Of a stretch of 64,000 nucleotides of DNA, positions 35,110 through 47,968 are shown in pieces. The stretch lies in assembly GCA_021442155.1 (NCBI GenBank), contig CM038215.1, forward strand, positions 3,558,976 to 3,622,975, read 5' to 3'. Position 1 is the first letter of the stretch. Each line of letters begins with the position of its first letter. Source of the stretch: Cymbidium sinense. Its lineage: Eukaryota > Streptophyta > Magnoliopsida > Asparagales > Orchidaceae. The notes beneath the pieces were generated by a model. That model was not told the origin of the DNA. It saw only the letters and a program-made list of their open reading frames with translations, and ran no database searches. Position numbers and translations under genes: made by a program.

Positions 35110-36904
35110 TTCCTTGGCTTGGTTTTTTTTCTGTTGGCTTTTTATGATCCTTTACTTTTGATTTCCCTTTGTTAAACCCTCTTTGGGTGGTGGTATATGC
35201 TTATTTTCACTCTTTATCTTGTGCTGGTTTTTGTTTTTGACCTCTTACTTTTGGGTTGGCCTAGCATTTTTTACATGGTGGATATTATCATTGTAGCCTG
35301 GGTTGGTTTGGTTTTTTCGACTTGGTTGCTTTTGTCTAATGGTTGAGTGTTTACCACAATATTTCCTTGGCTATTTTTGGTAACCTCCTTTTGGGATGTG
35401 GCTTTGCCTACTGTAGATTTTTTCTCTTGTATGGGTTTTGCCTCATTTCTAGGTTGGTTGCAAACTTACCTCATTTGGATCTATTATTGTGGTGGTTGAC
35501 TAAGTGGCTTTGTTGGCTGGATAGGTTGACTAGCTATGTTGGCTGGTTAGGTTGGTTGGCTAGCTGGCTATTTTGGCTATTTTTCCCTTTTATGTTGGTG
35601 ACATACTTGAGGGGTTGTTGGTGGTTTATTATTGGCTTGATTGTGGCTTGGTGGAAACTTTCAGTTGGTTGTCATTTTTTTATTTTATTGAATGGGGCTT
35701 AGTGATCGATTTTGCTGCTTTTTTTTTTGCTCTTTTGGTTATGGTTTTGACCTCCTTCTATTTTGGCCTTCCCCTCTTAGCTGTAGCGGCTTTGGGTTTG
35801 GTTATTATTATGGGTTGGCTAGTTGTTGGCATTTTAGTGGCTGTTCTTTTCTTGGCTGTCTTGGGTGATTTTGGCTTGGTGGCTACTGTTGGTTTTACAT
35901 TGACTTGGATTTTCTACTACAGTGGTGCTTGGCTAAGAGGATATGTTGGTTGGCCAGATTGGTTGGTTTCTCTGTGCTCAGTGGTTTTTTGGATGTTCTT
36001 TTAACATTTCCTTGGTTGTTAGGGTCGTTCCATTATTTGGTTACTATTGATAAGCTATTCTCTGGTGGCTGCCTTGTGGACGTTTTACTTAGCTGCTTTG
36101 GTTGGGGGACTTTTAGTTGGCTTTGGAATCTTGGCTGCTTTTCTCTTTGTTGGATTTTTTCTTTTTCTTGGCTAATTTGCTGGAGCCTTTTGGTGTGCTG
36201 ACCAATCCTTTGCTAATCCTTCTGAATTGGGAATTTTGGTTTATGGTGATTGGTGGATGTCTTTGGTCCCCTTTTGTGTGTGCTGGCTTTTGATGTTGGC
36301 TTGTATCAGCTATGTTGGTGGTGGTCTTGGTGGTGCTATCGGTTGGTTTTGTTAGCTTGCCTAATGATCCTGCTATAACTTCTAGGTTGCTAGCTTTATG
36401 TTATTGACCTATTGTGGGTTTCGTTTCGTGGGTTGGTAGTTGGTATCATGTATGCTGACTATGATGGCTTTGATGTTACTCACCTCCTATCTCTAGTTGG
36501 TAGCTTTACATATGATTGTAACCCTTCTTTATGAAGTTTGGATGCTCATATGATTGTTGCCCCTTGAGATGATCTCAGCTGAGCCTCATCCTTCTCTTTC
36601 TCAGCTCTCTTCTTTTGCTCTCCTAATCCTTATCCTTTTTAACTATGACTTTTTCCTTGGTAGTATTTTTGTAGTTTTGTTTTAGAGGTTAGAATTTTAC
36701 AGAGGGACTGGTCATTTCTCAGTCATTCCTAGTTTTGTTGCTGTGGATCTTACATATCTTGCTTTCTCAAAGGAATCATGAACTGTTGCTGACTTAACCT
36801 TTTTCTATTTTCATGTTTTATTTTAACCTTTCTTGACGATAGATTTCTAAGCTTTACCCCATTTAAGGACATTGCATATTTTACTTTTATGGTAATAAAA
36901 AAAC
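35110..36904 (+). mobile_element. LINE-2 long 3' region
   Basis: T/G-rich, homologous to 11,634-13,652. ORFs at 35,343-35,702, 35,573-36,004 and 35,905-36,201 predict hydrophobic peptides. One part (LAVAALGLVIIMGWLVVGIL) aligns in the same frame with LAIAAFIFVVILGWLVVGYL in LINE-1. Could be coincidence of shared nucleotides. Confidence 0.65.
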
Positions 36905-37044
36905 CCTAAACCCTAAACCCTAACCCTAAACTCTAAACCCTAAACCACAAACCCTAAACCTAAAGCTAAAGTAACTAAAAAAATTAAAAAAATAAACCTA
37001 AACCCTAAAACCTAATAAAGCTAAACATAAACCTAAACCCTAAG
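36904..37044 (+). repeat. short telomere-like array plus GRP leader
   Basis: About 55 bp of near-canonical CCCTAAA straight after the LINE-2 tail, then the conserved leader (CTAAAGTAACTAAAAAAATT, about 36,965) ending CCCTAAG at GRP-6. Confidence 0.88.
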
Positions 37045-37542
37045 AATGGGCAAAACCTTGATGGCAGGAACATAACCGTCAACTAGGCTTAGTCTAGATT
37101 TGGCGGTGGAGGTGAAGGCAGAGGCGAAGGTGGAGGCGGCGGTTATCGCAGTGGTGGTGGGGGATCTAGAGGTGCTTGTGCATATGGAGGTGGTGGTTGG
37201 AGCAGTGGTGGTTATGGAGGCTAGAGGAGCGATAAAGGTTATAGCCGTGGTGGTGCCAGAGGAAGAGATCAGGGATATGATGGTGGATCCCGCTACTAGA
37301 GAGGTTGGGGTGGTTCTGATTGGAAATGGAGAAACTAAAAAATTTTCGATCAGATCTGGTGCTTATTGAACTGTCTTAACAGAAGAGACGGTTCTAGTTA
37401 TCTAGGGTTTTTGATTTGCTCTATTCGTGCTCATTTTTGATCTATGTCGTCGCTTATGTCCTATAAAATTTGGTGTGTTACTTAGTTGATCAAATTGAAA
37501 AGAAGAAATGTTGAATTTGAATTTGTTCTCTGTTAAAAAAAA
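37045..37542 (+). pseudogene. GRP-6: glycine-rich RNA-binding protein retrocopy with A-tail
   Basis: Starts at AATGGGCAAAACC, the common 5' boundary. In the GR-RBP frame NGQNLDGRN is recognisable, followed by SRFGGGGEG and Gly-rich repeats with occasional stops. It has a full 3' UTR and an A8 tail (37,535-37,542). The 89-residue ORF at 37,100-37,369 is in a different frame. Confidence 0.85.
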
Positions 37543-40500
37543 TTCCAAATGCCCTAAACCCTAAACTAAAACCTGAACGCTGAACCTAAAACCTAAACCC
37601 TAAACCCTAAACCCTAAACTCTAAATCATAAAATCCTAAACCCTAAACCCTAAAACCTAAACCCTTAACCCTAAACCCTAATCCCTAAAAAGCTAAAAAC
37701 CTAAACCTAAACTAAATAAAACCTATAAATAAAATAAACAAAAAACCTAAACCAAAATAAAATAAAAAAATAAAATAAAATAAAAACCTAAACTTAAACC
37801 TAAACATAAAAACAAAATAAATTAAAAAATAAAAACTAAACTAAAATTAAATAAATAAAAAAATAAACTAAACTATAAAAAATAAAAAACCTTAATAAAA
37901 TAAAAACTAAACCTAAAATAAAATAAAATAAAAACTAAATAAAAACCTAAACCTAAAAAATAAATGTAAAAATAAATAAAAAATAAAACCTAAATAGTAA
38001 ACTAAAAAAACCAAAACCTAAAACAAAAATAAAATAAACCTAAACCTAAACTAAAATAAATGAAAGTAGAATAAACTAAACCTAAACCTAAACCTAAATT
38101 AAACTAAACCTAAACCTAAACCTGAACCTTACACAAAGTAAAATAAACTAAAAATAAACCTAAACCTAAACTAGAAAATAAATCCTAAAAATAAACCTAA
38201 AATAATAATCTAAAGCCTAAACCTATAAAAATAAAACAAAAACCTAAACCTAAAAAATAAATTAAAGTAAAACTAAAATAAAAAATAAACCAAGACCTAA
38301 ACCTAAACAAAATAACTAAAATAAAAAACCTAAACTAAAATAAATAAACCTAAAAGAAATAAACTAAATTAAATAAAAATAAAAAAACCTAAATAAAAAT
38401 AAATAAAAATAAACAAAAATAAAGATATATAATAAATAAACCTAGGCTTAATTAAAAAAATTAAACAAAATTAAAAAAAAATCCTTAACTCTAAATCCTA
38501 AAACTAACCCACCACAAAGGTGACCCTACTTAAACCACTTTAAACCCAAACCCTAAACCCCCCACCCTAAACCATAAACAACACCATAAACCACTAAACT
38601 CACACCCAAAATCCAAAACCTAAACATAAACAAAATAAAACTTTAAAATAAAATAAAAAAACTTAAATAAAATTAAATAATAAAATAAAATAAAAAATTG
38701 AAACTAAAACCTAAACCTAAATCTAAACCTAAACGTAAAATAAAATAAAATAAAAAATAAAAAATAAAATAAAATAAAATAAAATAAAATCTAAACTAAA
38801 CAAAAAATAAAATAAACCTAAAAATAAAATACTTAAATAAAATAAAACTAAATGTAAAATAAAATAAAATAAAGCTAAAAAATAGAAAAACTAAATAAAA
38901 ACCTAAACCTAAAAAATAAATCTAAAAATAAAAAAAAATAAAAACTAAACTCAAAAGTAGAAAAAAAAATTAAACCTAAAATAAACAAAATAAATAAACC
39001 AAAACCTAAACTAAAATTAAATAAAACCAACCTAAAAAATCCTAAACCTACTGATCCTAACTAACCTAAACCCACTAAACCCTGGGCCCACCAATACATA
39101 AACCTAACTACACCACACTCTAAACCCCTGAGCCACCCTAAACCCCCTGAGCCCTCCTTTGACCTACCCTAAATCTTAAAAGGCCACAAGCCTGAGCCCT
39201 AACTCACCTCCACAACCTGGACTATGGCATTAACCATAAAGCCTCAACCCCAAACCATATCATCCACTGGGCCCTAAACCCTACCCTGGGCCCTGGGCCC
39301 TCCTGCGGCTACCCTGATCCCACGATCCTAGCCACTAAACCCTAAACCTAAAATCTAAACCTGGGCTGGTAGAAGATCAAAAAATAAAATGGCATAAACT
39401 TAAACCTAAATAAAATAAAATAAAACCTAAATTAAAACCTAAACATAATCCTAAACCTAAACCAAAATGTAAAAATAAAATAAAATAAAAAATAAAAACT
39501 AAACTAAAATAAAATAAATAAAAACCTAAATTAAATAAAATAAAATAAACCTAAAAATAGAAAACCTAAATAAAATAAAACTAAACATAAAATAAAAATA
39601 AAATAAACATAAAATAAGATAAAACAAAAACTAAATTAAAACCTAATCCTAAAAAATAAACCAAAAAATAAAACCTAAACCCTAAACAGAAAAAAAAAGA
39701 ACCTACACTAAAATAAACAAAATTAAATAAACATAATCCTAAAAAAAATAAACTAAACTAAAATAAATAAAACCTAAACCTAAACCTAAAATAAACTAAT
39801 CATAAACCCTAAACTAAATCAAATAAAATAAATGAAAAATAAACCTAAACCTAAACTAAAAAAATAAAACCTAAAAATAAACCTGAAATAAAAACCTAAA
39901 ATCTAAACCTAAAAAAATAAAATAAAAACCTAAACCTAAACTAAAAAGAAAACCTAAACCTAAAAAAGAAAATAAAAATAAAACTCAACTAAAAAATAAA
40001 CCTAAACCTAAAAAATAAATAAAAATAAAAAATCCAAATTAAAATAAATAAACCCAAAATAAATAAAATAAACTAAATAAAAAAAGAAACATAAATAAAA
40101 ATAAAATAAATAAAATAAACTCAAAGAAAAAAAAAATAAACTAAATAAACCCAAATCTCTTGGTTTGAATTTTAAAAAGCTTAAACCCTGATCCCTACTG
40201 AGCCCTACCTAAAGCCCTAATACCCCAGACTTAACCATACCCTAAATCCTGGGCCCTGATAAACCCTGGGCCTAGCCTAGTCCTAACCACTAGGCAGCCC
40301 AAACTGACCTGAGCCATATGAATGACCTAAGCAGGCCAGTGAGGCATCCTGGGCCCTAAAAGCTGGAATCACAAGGCCTGGGGAGGCCCTAGGCCTGGGC
40401 TAAAGGCCCTAGGCCCTGGGCAGGCCTTAAACTGGGCCCTGGGCTTTGGGCCACTGGGCCCTGACCTGACTCTGAGCTACCCTGGGCCCAAGGCCATCCA

Positions 40501-42590
40501 GCCGGACTGACCTAGTGACCTGGGCCACCTGTGCCCTGGGCCAAAAATGACCTGGGGTAGGCTGAGCCCTAAACAATGACCCATGACCATAAACTACCCA
40601 AACTGGTGACCTTTTAAGGCACGAGCCTAACCTAGATCCAAACCTAAACTTAAACTAAATAAATCCTTTAAATAAAATAAAAAAATAAATCTAAACCTAA
40701 ATAAAATAAACCCAAACTAAAACCTAAACCTAAACCTAAAAAAAAAACTAAACTAAAATAAAAGAAATAAAAAGATAACTTAACTAAAAAAATAAAATAA
40801 ACCTATAAATAAAAAAAACCTAAATTAAATAAAACTAAATGTTAAATATAAATAAAATAAACCTAAAATAAAATAAAATATTAATTAAATAAAAACCTAA
40901 ACCTAAAAAAATAAACCTAAAAATAAATAATAACTAAAACCTAAACCCTAAACTAAAAAAAAAGGAATAACCTAATCCTAAAATAAAAAAAATTAAATAA
41001 ACCTATAACTGAATTAAAAGAAATTAATCTAAAATAAATAAAACCTAAACCTAAACTTAAAATAAACTAAACTTAAACCCTAAAGTAAATAAAATAAAAT
41101 AAACTAAAAATATACCTAAGCCTAAACTAAAAAACAAAACCTAAAAATAAACCTAAAATAAAAACCTAAAACTTAAACAAAATAAAAATAAAATGAAAAC
41201 TAAAATTTAAACATAAAAATAAAAAATAAAACCTAAACCTAAAAAATAAAATAAAATAAAACTAAACTAAAAAATAAACATAAACATAAACTTAAACTTA
41301 AAATATAAACTAAAATAAAAAAGCTAAACTAAAATAGGAAACCTAGAATAAATAAGACTAAAATAAATATAAAAATAAACTTAAATAAATAATAAATTAA
41401 CTAAATAACCAAAACCTGGTTTACTTATTTTTTTTTGTATAAAGATCCTAAACTAAACCATAAATCCTAAACCCTAAACTAACCTTAAACCCCAGACCCT
41501 AAACCTGTGCAGTGACCCTAAACCCTAGGCCACAAGGGCTCTACTGGCCACCAGGCCTGAGCCCTATGACCAGGCTCTAAACTAACCCTGACCTTAACCC
41601 AAACCCAACCACACTAAACCCTAAAGGCTGACCCTAAGCCCCTGGGCCCTAAACCCTAGGCCCCACTAAATAACCCTGGCCACTGGGCCACCAGGCCCTG
41701 GGTCTAAACCCTGACACTAGATCCTAAACCTAAAACCCTGCTGCCCTAAACCACTAAACCCTAAAACTTAAACTTAAAGGCTTAAACTAAATAAAACCTA
41801 AATAAAATAAATTAAAAACCTGGGCTAAATAAGATAAAATAAAATAAAACCTAAACTAAAACATAAACCTAAACCTAAAGAATGGGATAAAATAAAATAA
41901 AATAAACTAAGATAAAATAAAGAAAAACCAAAACTAAACTAAATAAACCTAAGAATAAAAAATCTTAATAAAATAAAAAACTAATTTGACACCTAAACAA
42001 AGAAAATAAAATAAAATAAAAACTAAATAAAAACCTAAACAAAAAAAAATAAACCTAAAAATAAATAAAAAAACCTTATACCCTAAACTAGAAAGAAAAC
42101 TTAAACCTAAAATAAAAATAAAATAAATAAAATATACCTAAATCTAAATTAAAATAAACTAAAACTAAACTAAAATAAATAAAACCTAAACCTAAACTTA
42201 AAATAAACTAAACCTAAACCTAAACCTAAATTAAATAAAATAAAATAAACTAAAAATAAACCTAAACCAAAACTAAATAATAAAACCTAAAAATAAACTT
42301 AGAATAAAAACCTAAAAGCTAAACCTAAAAAAATAAAATAAAAACCTAAACTTAAACCTAAAAGTAAAAAATAAAACCTAAACAAAAAAAAGTAATAAAA
42401 CTCAACTAAAAAATATACCCAAACCTAATCCTAAAAAATAAACTAAAATAAAAAACCTAAACTAAGATAATTAAACCTAAAATAAATAAATTAAACTAAA
42501 TAAAAATAAAAAATAAACCTAAATAGAAATAAAATAAATAAATAAAAATAAAATAAAGAAAAAATGGGTTTTATAAACCTAGACCTATGA
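37543..42590 (+). repeat. telomere-derived composite satellite (CCCTAAA orientation) with CCCTGGG-rich islands
   Basis: The longest array segment, with boxes near 38,441-38,460, 40,150-40,180 and 41,411-41,440. Most of it is A-rich CCTAAA/TAAAA sequence. Three GC-rich islands, 39,050-39,370, 40,180-40,640 and 41,480-41,770, consist of CCCTGGG, CCCTGAG and GGGCC words with heptamer-like spacing. No gene is visible. Confidence 0.88.
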
Positions 42591-43840
42591 ACAACAACAC
42601 AACAACAACAACAACAAGCGTTTATTCCACTAAGTGGGGTTGGCTACATGAATCCTTCGTCTCCATTGTGTCCAGTTATGTATCAAATTCTCATTTAATT
42701 CAAGTATACTAAGGTCATTTTTTATATGTCTTAACCAAGTCTTTGTAGGTATACCTCTACCTTTCTTAACATAAGGCAAATCTAATGCATCTACTCTCCT
42801 AATCAGGTCATCAGACGGCCGACGCTTTATGTGGCCAAACCATCTAAGGTGACTCTCTCTAATCTTATCTGCCACTAGAGCTACTCCAACATTTTCTCGA
42901 ACATACTCACTTCGCATTTTAACTCTAAGAGTAGAGCTACTCATCCACCTGAGCATCCTCATCTCTGTAACACTTAACTTAGTCATATGCTTCTCTTTTA
43001 TTAACCAACATTATGCACTGTAAGTCATTGCCACCATCTTATAAAATTTTTCCTTAAGTTTCAGTGAAACTTTTCTATCACACAATAGGCCAGATGCATT
43101 CCTCCACTTCAACCATCTAACTTGAATTCTACTAATAACATCTCCATCTATTACACCATCATTTTGAACAATAGAGCCTAAATATATGAATCGCTCACTC
43201 TTATTAATGATTTATTCACCTAATCTCACAATACTACCACTAGAACTTCTACAACTAAAATTACAATCCATTTATTCTATTTTAGATCTACTTAAATGAA
43301 AACCATTAAACTCTTTGGTTGACGTCCATAATTCAAGTTTCACTTGGACTCCCTCTCTAGTCTTATCAACAAGAAGAATGTCATCAACAAAAAGCATACA
43401 CCAAGGTACATCTTCCTATAAATGCCTAGTAAGAACATCCATAACTAAAGCAAAAAAGATAAGGGCTTAAAGCCGATCCTTGATGTAATCCAACTGAAAT
43501 AGGAAAATATTTTGTCAATCCTCCTTATGTTTGGACACAAGTAATAGCTCCATTATACATATCCTTAATGACTTGAATATAACCAATATAAACTCCATTC
43601 TATTCTAGAACTCTCCAAAGAACATCTCTTGAAACTTTATCATAAGATTTCTCTAAATCAATAAATATCATTTGTAGATCCTCCTTACTTTCTCTATACT
43701 TCTCCATCAGACTTCTTAACAAATGTATAGCATACTTAGTAGATCTACATGGCATGAAACTAAACTGATTATGTGAAATTTTTGTATCACATCATAGCCT
43801 ATGCTTAATTACCCTTTCCATAATTTTAATGTATGACACA
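42591..43840 (-). mobile_element. RTE-clade LINE, 5'-truncated, inserted in the array
   Basis: The minus-strand element ends at 42,591-42,616 with a (GTT)n tail, seen as AACAACAAC on top, and has the conserved plant RTE 3' sequence CCACTAAGTGGGGTTGGCTA in reading orientation. Its 5' end is lost at about 43,840 within the RT. It splits the satellite box: ACCTATGA lies to its left and ACTATCAGTTTACTTAA to its right. Confidence 0.88.
42630..43840 (-). pseudogene. RTE LINE reverse transcriptase C-terminal part, broken
   Basis: The RT starts mid-domain (IMERVIKHRL near 43,815) and continues through FMPCRSTKYAI, FIDLEKSYDKV and the catalytic FVDD at 43,380-43,391. It then runs through SRSKIE, YLGSIVQNDG and IQVRWLKWRNASG to an intact final frame, 42,630-42,986 (MTKLSVTEMRMLRWM, RESHLRWFGHIKRRP, WTQWRRRIH), typical of the plant RTE C-terminus. 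Several stops and at least one frameshift occur upstream of 42,986. The N-terminal endonuclease is absent. Confidence 0.88.
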
Positions 43841-44205
43841 AACATAAACTATCAGTTTACTTAATTTACACAAATAAACCCTAAAACCTAAAACCTAAAT
43901 CCTAAACCCTAAGCCCTAAAAATAACCCTATACTGTAAACCATAAACCATAAACCTTAAACCATAAACCCTAAAAAATCTAAACTTTAAACCCTAAGCCC
44001 TAGTCCTGAACCTTAAACCCTAAAAGCATGAACCCTAAAACCCTAAACCCTAAACCCTAAACCCTACACCCTAAACCCTAAACCATAATCCTAAACCTTA
44101 AAACCTAAAACCCAAACCATAAACCTAAACCTAAAGTAAGTAAATAATAAATAAAAAAATAAACCTAAACCCTAAAACCTAAAAAACATAAACCTAAACC
44201 CTAAG
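43841..44205 (+). repeat. telomere-derived composite satellite (CCCTAAA orientation)
   Basis: Box remnant ATCAGTTTACTTAATTTA at 43,851-43,868, then CCCTAAA-like repeats and the leader (CCTAAAGTAAGTAAATAATA, about 44,131) ending CCCTAAG. Confidence 0.88.
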
Positions 44206-44466
44206 AATGGGCAGAACCTTAACAGTAGGAACATCACCATCAACCAGGCTTAATCAATATTTGTGGAGGAAGGTGGGCGTGTGGTCCTTGATGGTGGGGG
44301 GGGGGGGATCTAGAGGTGCTAGTAGATATGGTGGAGGTGGCGGATGGAGAGATCGGGGATATGATGGTGTATCCTACAACTTGAGAGGCCGAGGTGGTTC
44401 TGATGGGAACTGGAGAAATTGAAGAATGATTGATCTGATCTACAGTTTATGGAACTATGTCTTTAA
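44206..44466 (+). pseudogene. GRP-7: truncated glycine-rich RNA-binding protein retrocopy with G12 run
   Basis: Common 5' boundary at 44,206. The Gly-rich part is shortened and contains an uninterrupted G12 run (44,296-44,307) that shifts frame. Within 44,207-44,422 the later half returns to the GR-RBP frame (RDRGYDGVSYNLRGRGGSDG, then NWRN and the stop). The 3' UTR is cut off after about 40 bp, where TTTAAAAATAAAAATAAATT begins. Confidence 0.82.
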
Positions 44467-45226
44467 AAATAAAAATAAATTAAAATAAAATAAAGAAAAA
44501 CCTAAACTAAACTAAAAATAAAATAAACCTTAAAATAAAAAATCTTAATAAAATAAAAACTAAACATAAAATAAAAATAAAATAAAATTAAAATAAAATA
44601 AAATAAAAATATAAACTTAAAAAATAAACCTAAAAATAAAACCTAAAAATAAATATAAAATTAGACCTGAACCTTATACTAAAAAAACCTAAACCTAAAA
44701 GAAAAAATAAATTAAACAAAATAAAATAAACCTAAACCTAAACTAAAATAAACTAAACGAAATTAAATAAAACCTAAACTGAAAAAATAAAATAAAAATA
44801 AAACTCAACTAAAAAATAAACCTAAACCTAAACCTAAACCTAAAAAATAAACTAAAATAAAAACACTAAACAAAAATAAAAACTAAAATAAAAAAACCTA
44901 AAATAAATAAATTAAAATAAATAAATAAAATAAAATAAGCTAAAATAAATTAGAAATAAACTAAATAAACCTAAACCTATGGGTTTACTTACTTTTTAAG
45001 AAAAAACCTAAAACCCTAACCCATAAACCCTAAAATAAATGAACCTAAAACCCAAAAGAACTAAACCACACAAAACCTAAAATCTAAAATAAACCACAAC
45101 CACAATCCCCAAACCTTAAACCCTAAGCCCCAAACACTAAACCTAAACCTAAAGTAACTAAATAAATTAAAAAGTAAACCTAAACCCTAAAACCAAATAA
45201 AACTAAACCTAAACCTAAACCCTAAA
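44467..45226 (+). repeat. telomere-derived composite satellite (CCCTAAA orientation)
   Basis: A-rich segment, box at 44,976-44,997, then CCCTAAA-like repeats and the leader (CCTAAAGTAACTAAATAAAT, about 45,149). Confidence 0.88.
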
Positions 45227-45490
45227 AATGCATAGAACCTTGATGATAAGAATATCACCGTGAACCAAGCAGTGGAGGTGAAGGCAGAGGTGACGGTTAT
45301 CGCATTGGTGGTGGGGGATCTGGAGGTGCTGGTGGATATGGAGGTGGGGGTCATGGAGGCAGCAGGAGCGATGAAGGTTACAGTCGTGGTGGAGGTAGAT
45401 GGAGAGATCAGGGATATGATGGTGGATCCTGCTATCCAAGAGGATGGGGTGGTTCTGATGGGAACTGGAATAATTGAAGAACGACCGACC
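45227..45490 (+). pseudogene. GRP-8: truncated glycine-rich RNA-binding protein retrocopy
   Basis: Same 5' boundary with changes (AATGCATAG: an early stop where GGGCAG stood). A short deletion removes the QSRFGG segment. The Gly-rich region continues to the GNWNN stop, and the copy ends about 15 bp later at GACCGACC, where CATAAACCCTAAAACC starts. The ORFs on both strands here (45,187-45,523) are wrong-frame shadows. Confidence 0.82.
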
Positions 45491-47951
45491 ATAAACCCTA
45501 AAACCCTAAACCCTAAACCCTAAACCTTAAACCATAAGAAGCTAATCACCTAAACCTAAAATAAAAAAAACTTAATTACAAAAAACCTAAACCAAAATAA
45601 AATAATCAAATGAAATAAAATAAAAACCTAAACTAAAACCTAAACCTAAACTTAAACCTAAAAAGAAAATAAAATAAAAAATAAAATCTGGACTAAAATA
45701 AAATAAATAAAAACCTAAACTAAACTAAAAAATAAAAAACCTAAAATAAAATAAAAACTAAGTCAAAAATAAAAATAAAATAAAATAAAAACATAAACAT
45801 AAAAAATAAACCTATAAATAACACCTAAAAATAAATTAAAAAAAACTTAAACCCTAAACTAAAAAAAACCTAAACCTAAAATAACAATAAAATAAACCAA
45901 AACCTAAACTAAAATAAACTAAACTAACATAAATAAAACCTAAACCTAAACCTAAACCCTAAATAAAATAAAATAAACTAAAAATAAACCTAAACCTAAA
46001 CTAAAAAATAAAACCTAAAAATAAACCTAAAATAAAATCTTAAAAACTAAAGCTAAAAAAAGAAATTAAAACCCTAACTCAAAAAAATAAAATAAAATAA
46101 AACTAAATTAAGAATTAAAATAAACCAAAATTAAATAAAAGGTGATAAAGAATAAACTAAACATAAACTTGATTTGCTTATTTAAAATATAAAATATTAA
46201 ATAATAAAATAAAACCATAAACCCTAGGCCTAAACCCTCCACTGAGCCTGAGCCACCCCAAACCATGACTGAGCCCAACCACCCTGACCACTGAGCCCTG
46301 GGCCCTGAGCCAAAACAGGCCACAACACTAAACCCTAAACCCTAAACAAGACCCTCCAGAAACCCTAGCTCTAAACACCAGACCCACAATACACTAAACC
46401 CTTAAAACTAAATTAAAAATAAATAAATAAAATCTAAAAATAAAATAAATAAAAGCTAAATCTAAATAAAATAAAATAAAATAAAAAAATGCTGACTAAA
46501 CCTACTAAACCTAAACCTAAATGTAAAGAAAATAAAATAAATAATAAAAACTAAACTAAAATAAAAGAAATAAAAACCTAAACTAAATTAAAAAATAAAA
46601 TAAATCTAAAAATAAAAAAATGTAAATAAAATAAAATAAACTTAAAGTAAAATAATATAAAAACTAAATAAAAACCTAAACCTACAGAAAAAATCTTAAA
46701 ATAAATAAAAAATAAACCTAAACCCTAAATTAAAAAAACATAAACCTAAAATAAACAAAATAAAATAAACCTAGATCTAAAAATAAATAAATAAAACCTG
46801 AACCTAAACATAAAATAAACTAAACCTAAACTCTAAACAAAATAAAATGAAATAAATTAAAAATAAACCTAAACATAAACCTAAAAAAAAATAAAAACCT
46901 AAAACCAAAACATAAAAAAACCTAAACCTAAACCTAAAAGTAAACAATAAAACCTAAACATAAAAAGAAAATAAAAAATAAAACTAAACTAAGAAATAAA
47001 AATAAACCTAAACCTAAACCTAAAAAAACTCAAATAAAAAACTTAAACTTATATAAATAATCCTAAAATAAATAAAATAAACTAAATAAAATTAAAAAAT
47101 ACACCTAAATAAAAATAAAAAGTAAAATAAAATAAATAAACCTACAACCCTAAACCTACAACCCTAAATTCTGGACCCTGACCCTAGCCCTACAAATTTG
47201 GACCCTATTAACCTAACCCTACAGCCAGGCAAACCAAAATACCTGAACTACCCTAAACCCTAAAAACTTAAACCTAAAAATAAAATAAATAAAAAAACCT
47301 AAACCTAAATAATATTAAAAAAATTAAATAGAATAAAAACCTAAAAATAAAATAAAAATAAAAATAAAAATAAACTAAAAATAAAATAAATAAAAATCTA
47401 AACTAAACTAAAAAATAAAAAACCTAAATTAAATTGAAACTAAAAATGAAATAAACCTAAAATAAAATAAAATAAAAACTAAATAAAAACCTAAACCTAA
47501 AAATAAATAAATAAAATAACCTAAACCCTAAACCAAAAGAAACTAAACCTAAAATAAAAATAAAATAAAGTTAAACCTAAAAAAACAAACTAAACCTAAA
47601 GTAAACTAAACCTAAACCTAAACCTAAGCTAAATAAAATCAAATAAACAAAAAATAAACCTAAACCTAAACTAAAAATAAAACTTAAAAATAAAAATAAA
47701 ATATAAACCAAAAACCTAAACCTAAAAAATAATATAAAAACCTAAGCCTATATCTAAAAATAAAAAATAAAACTTAAACCTAAAAAATAAAATAAAATTA
47801 AAACTCAACTAAAAAGTAAACCTAAACCTAAAAGATAAATAAAAGTAAAAAACCTAAACTATACTAAACAAGCCTAAAATAAATAAACTAAATAAACCTA
47901 AACCTACTGGTTTACTTAATTTTTTTAAAAGACCCCTTAGCCCTAAACCCT
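45491..47951 (+). repeat. telomere-derived composite satellite (CCCTAAA orientation), last segment before switch B
   Basis: Boxes near 46,161-46,185 and 47,903-47,927. A CCCTGAG/CCCTGGG island lies at 46,205-46,330, and short GC-richer text at 47,155-47,260. The remainder is A-rich degenerate repeat. The ORF at 46,108-46,323 minus is low-complexity. Confidence 0.88.
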
Positions 47952-47965
47952 GAAACTAGGGTTTA
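47944..47965. other. polarity switch B: CCCTAAA changes to TTTAGGG through a small palindrome
   Basis: TAAACCCT-GAAACT-AGGGTTTA: perfect 8-bp inverted arms with a 6-nt spacer. Left of it the top strand is CCCTAAA type, right of it TTTAGGG type. The poly(A) end of GRP-9 begins 4 bp further right. Confidence 0.9.
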
Positions 47966-47968
47966 AGG

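Larger units (their letters stand above)
34702..36904 (+). mobile_element. LINE-2: 5'-truncated L1 bridging Tat element and telomere-like array
   Basis: Homology to LINE-1 starts inside the RNase H domain (equivalent to about 11,222) and continues through the long 3' region to an A-tail (GGTAATAAAAAAA) that joins CCCTAAACCCTAAACCC. The left flank is Tat pol, the right flank is array; the Tat sequence does not resume after the tail. It is therefore not a simple insertion into Tat. Confidence 0.88.

Noticed and set aside
18148..47965. Chromosome fusion or true chromosome end
   Set aside because: The repeats are degenerate and interrupted, canonical runs are at most about seven units, and the polarity switches run opposite to a head-to-head telomere fusion.
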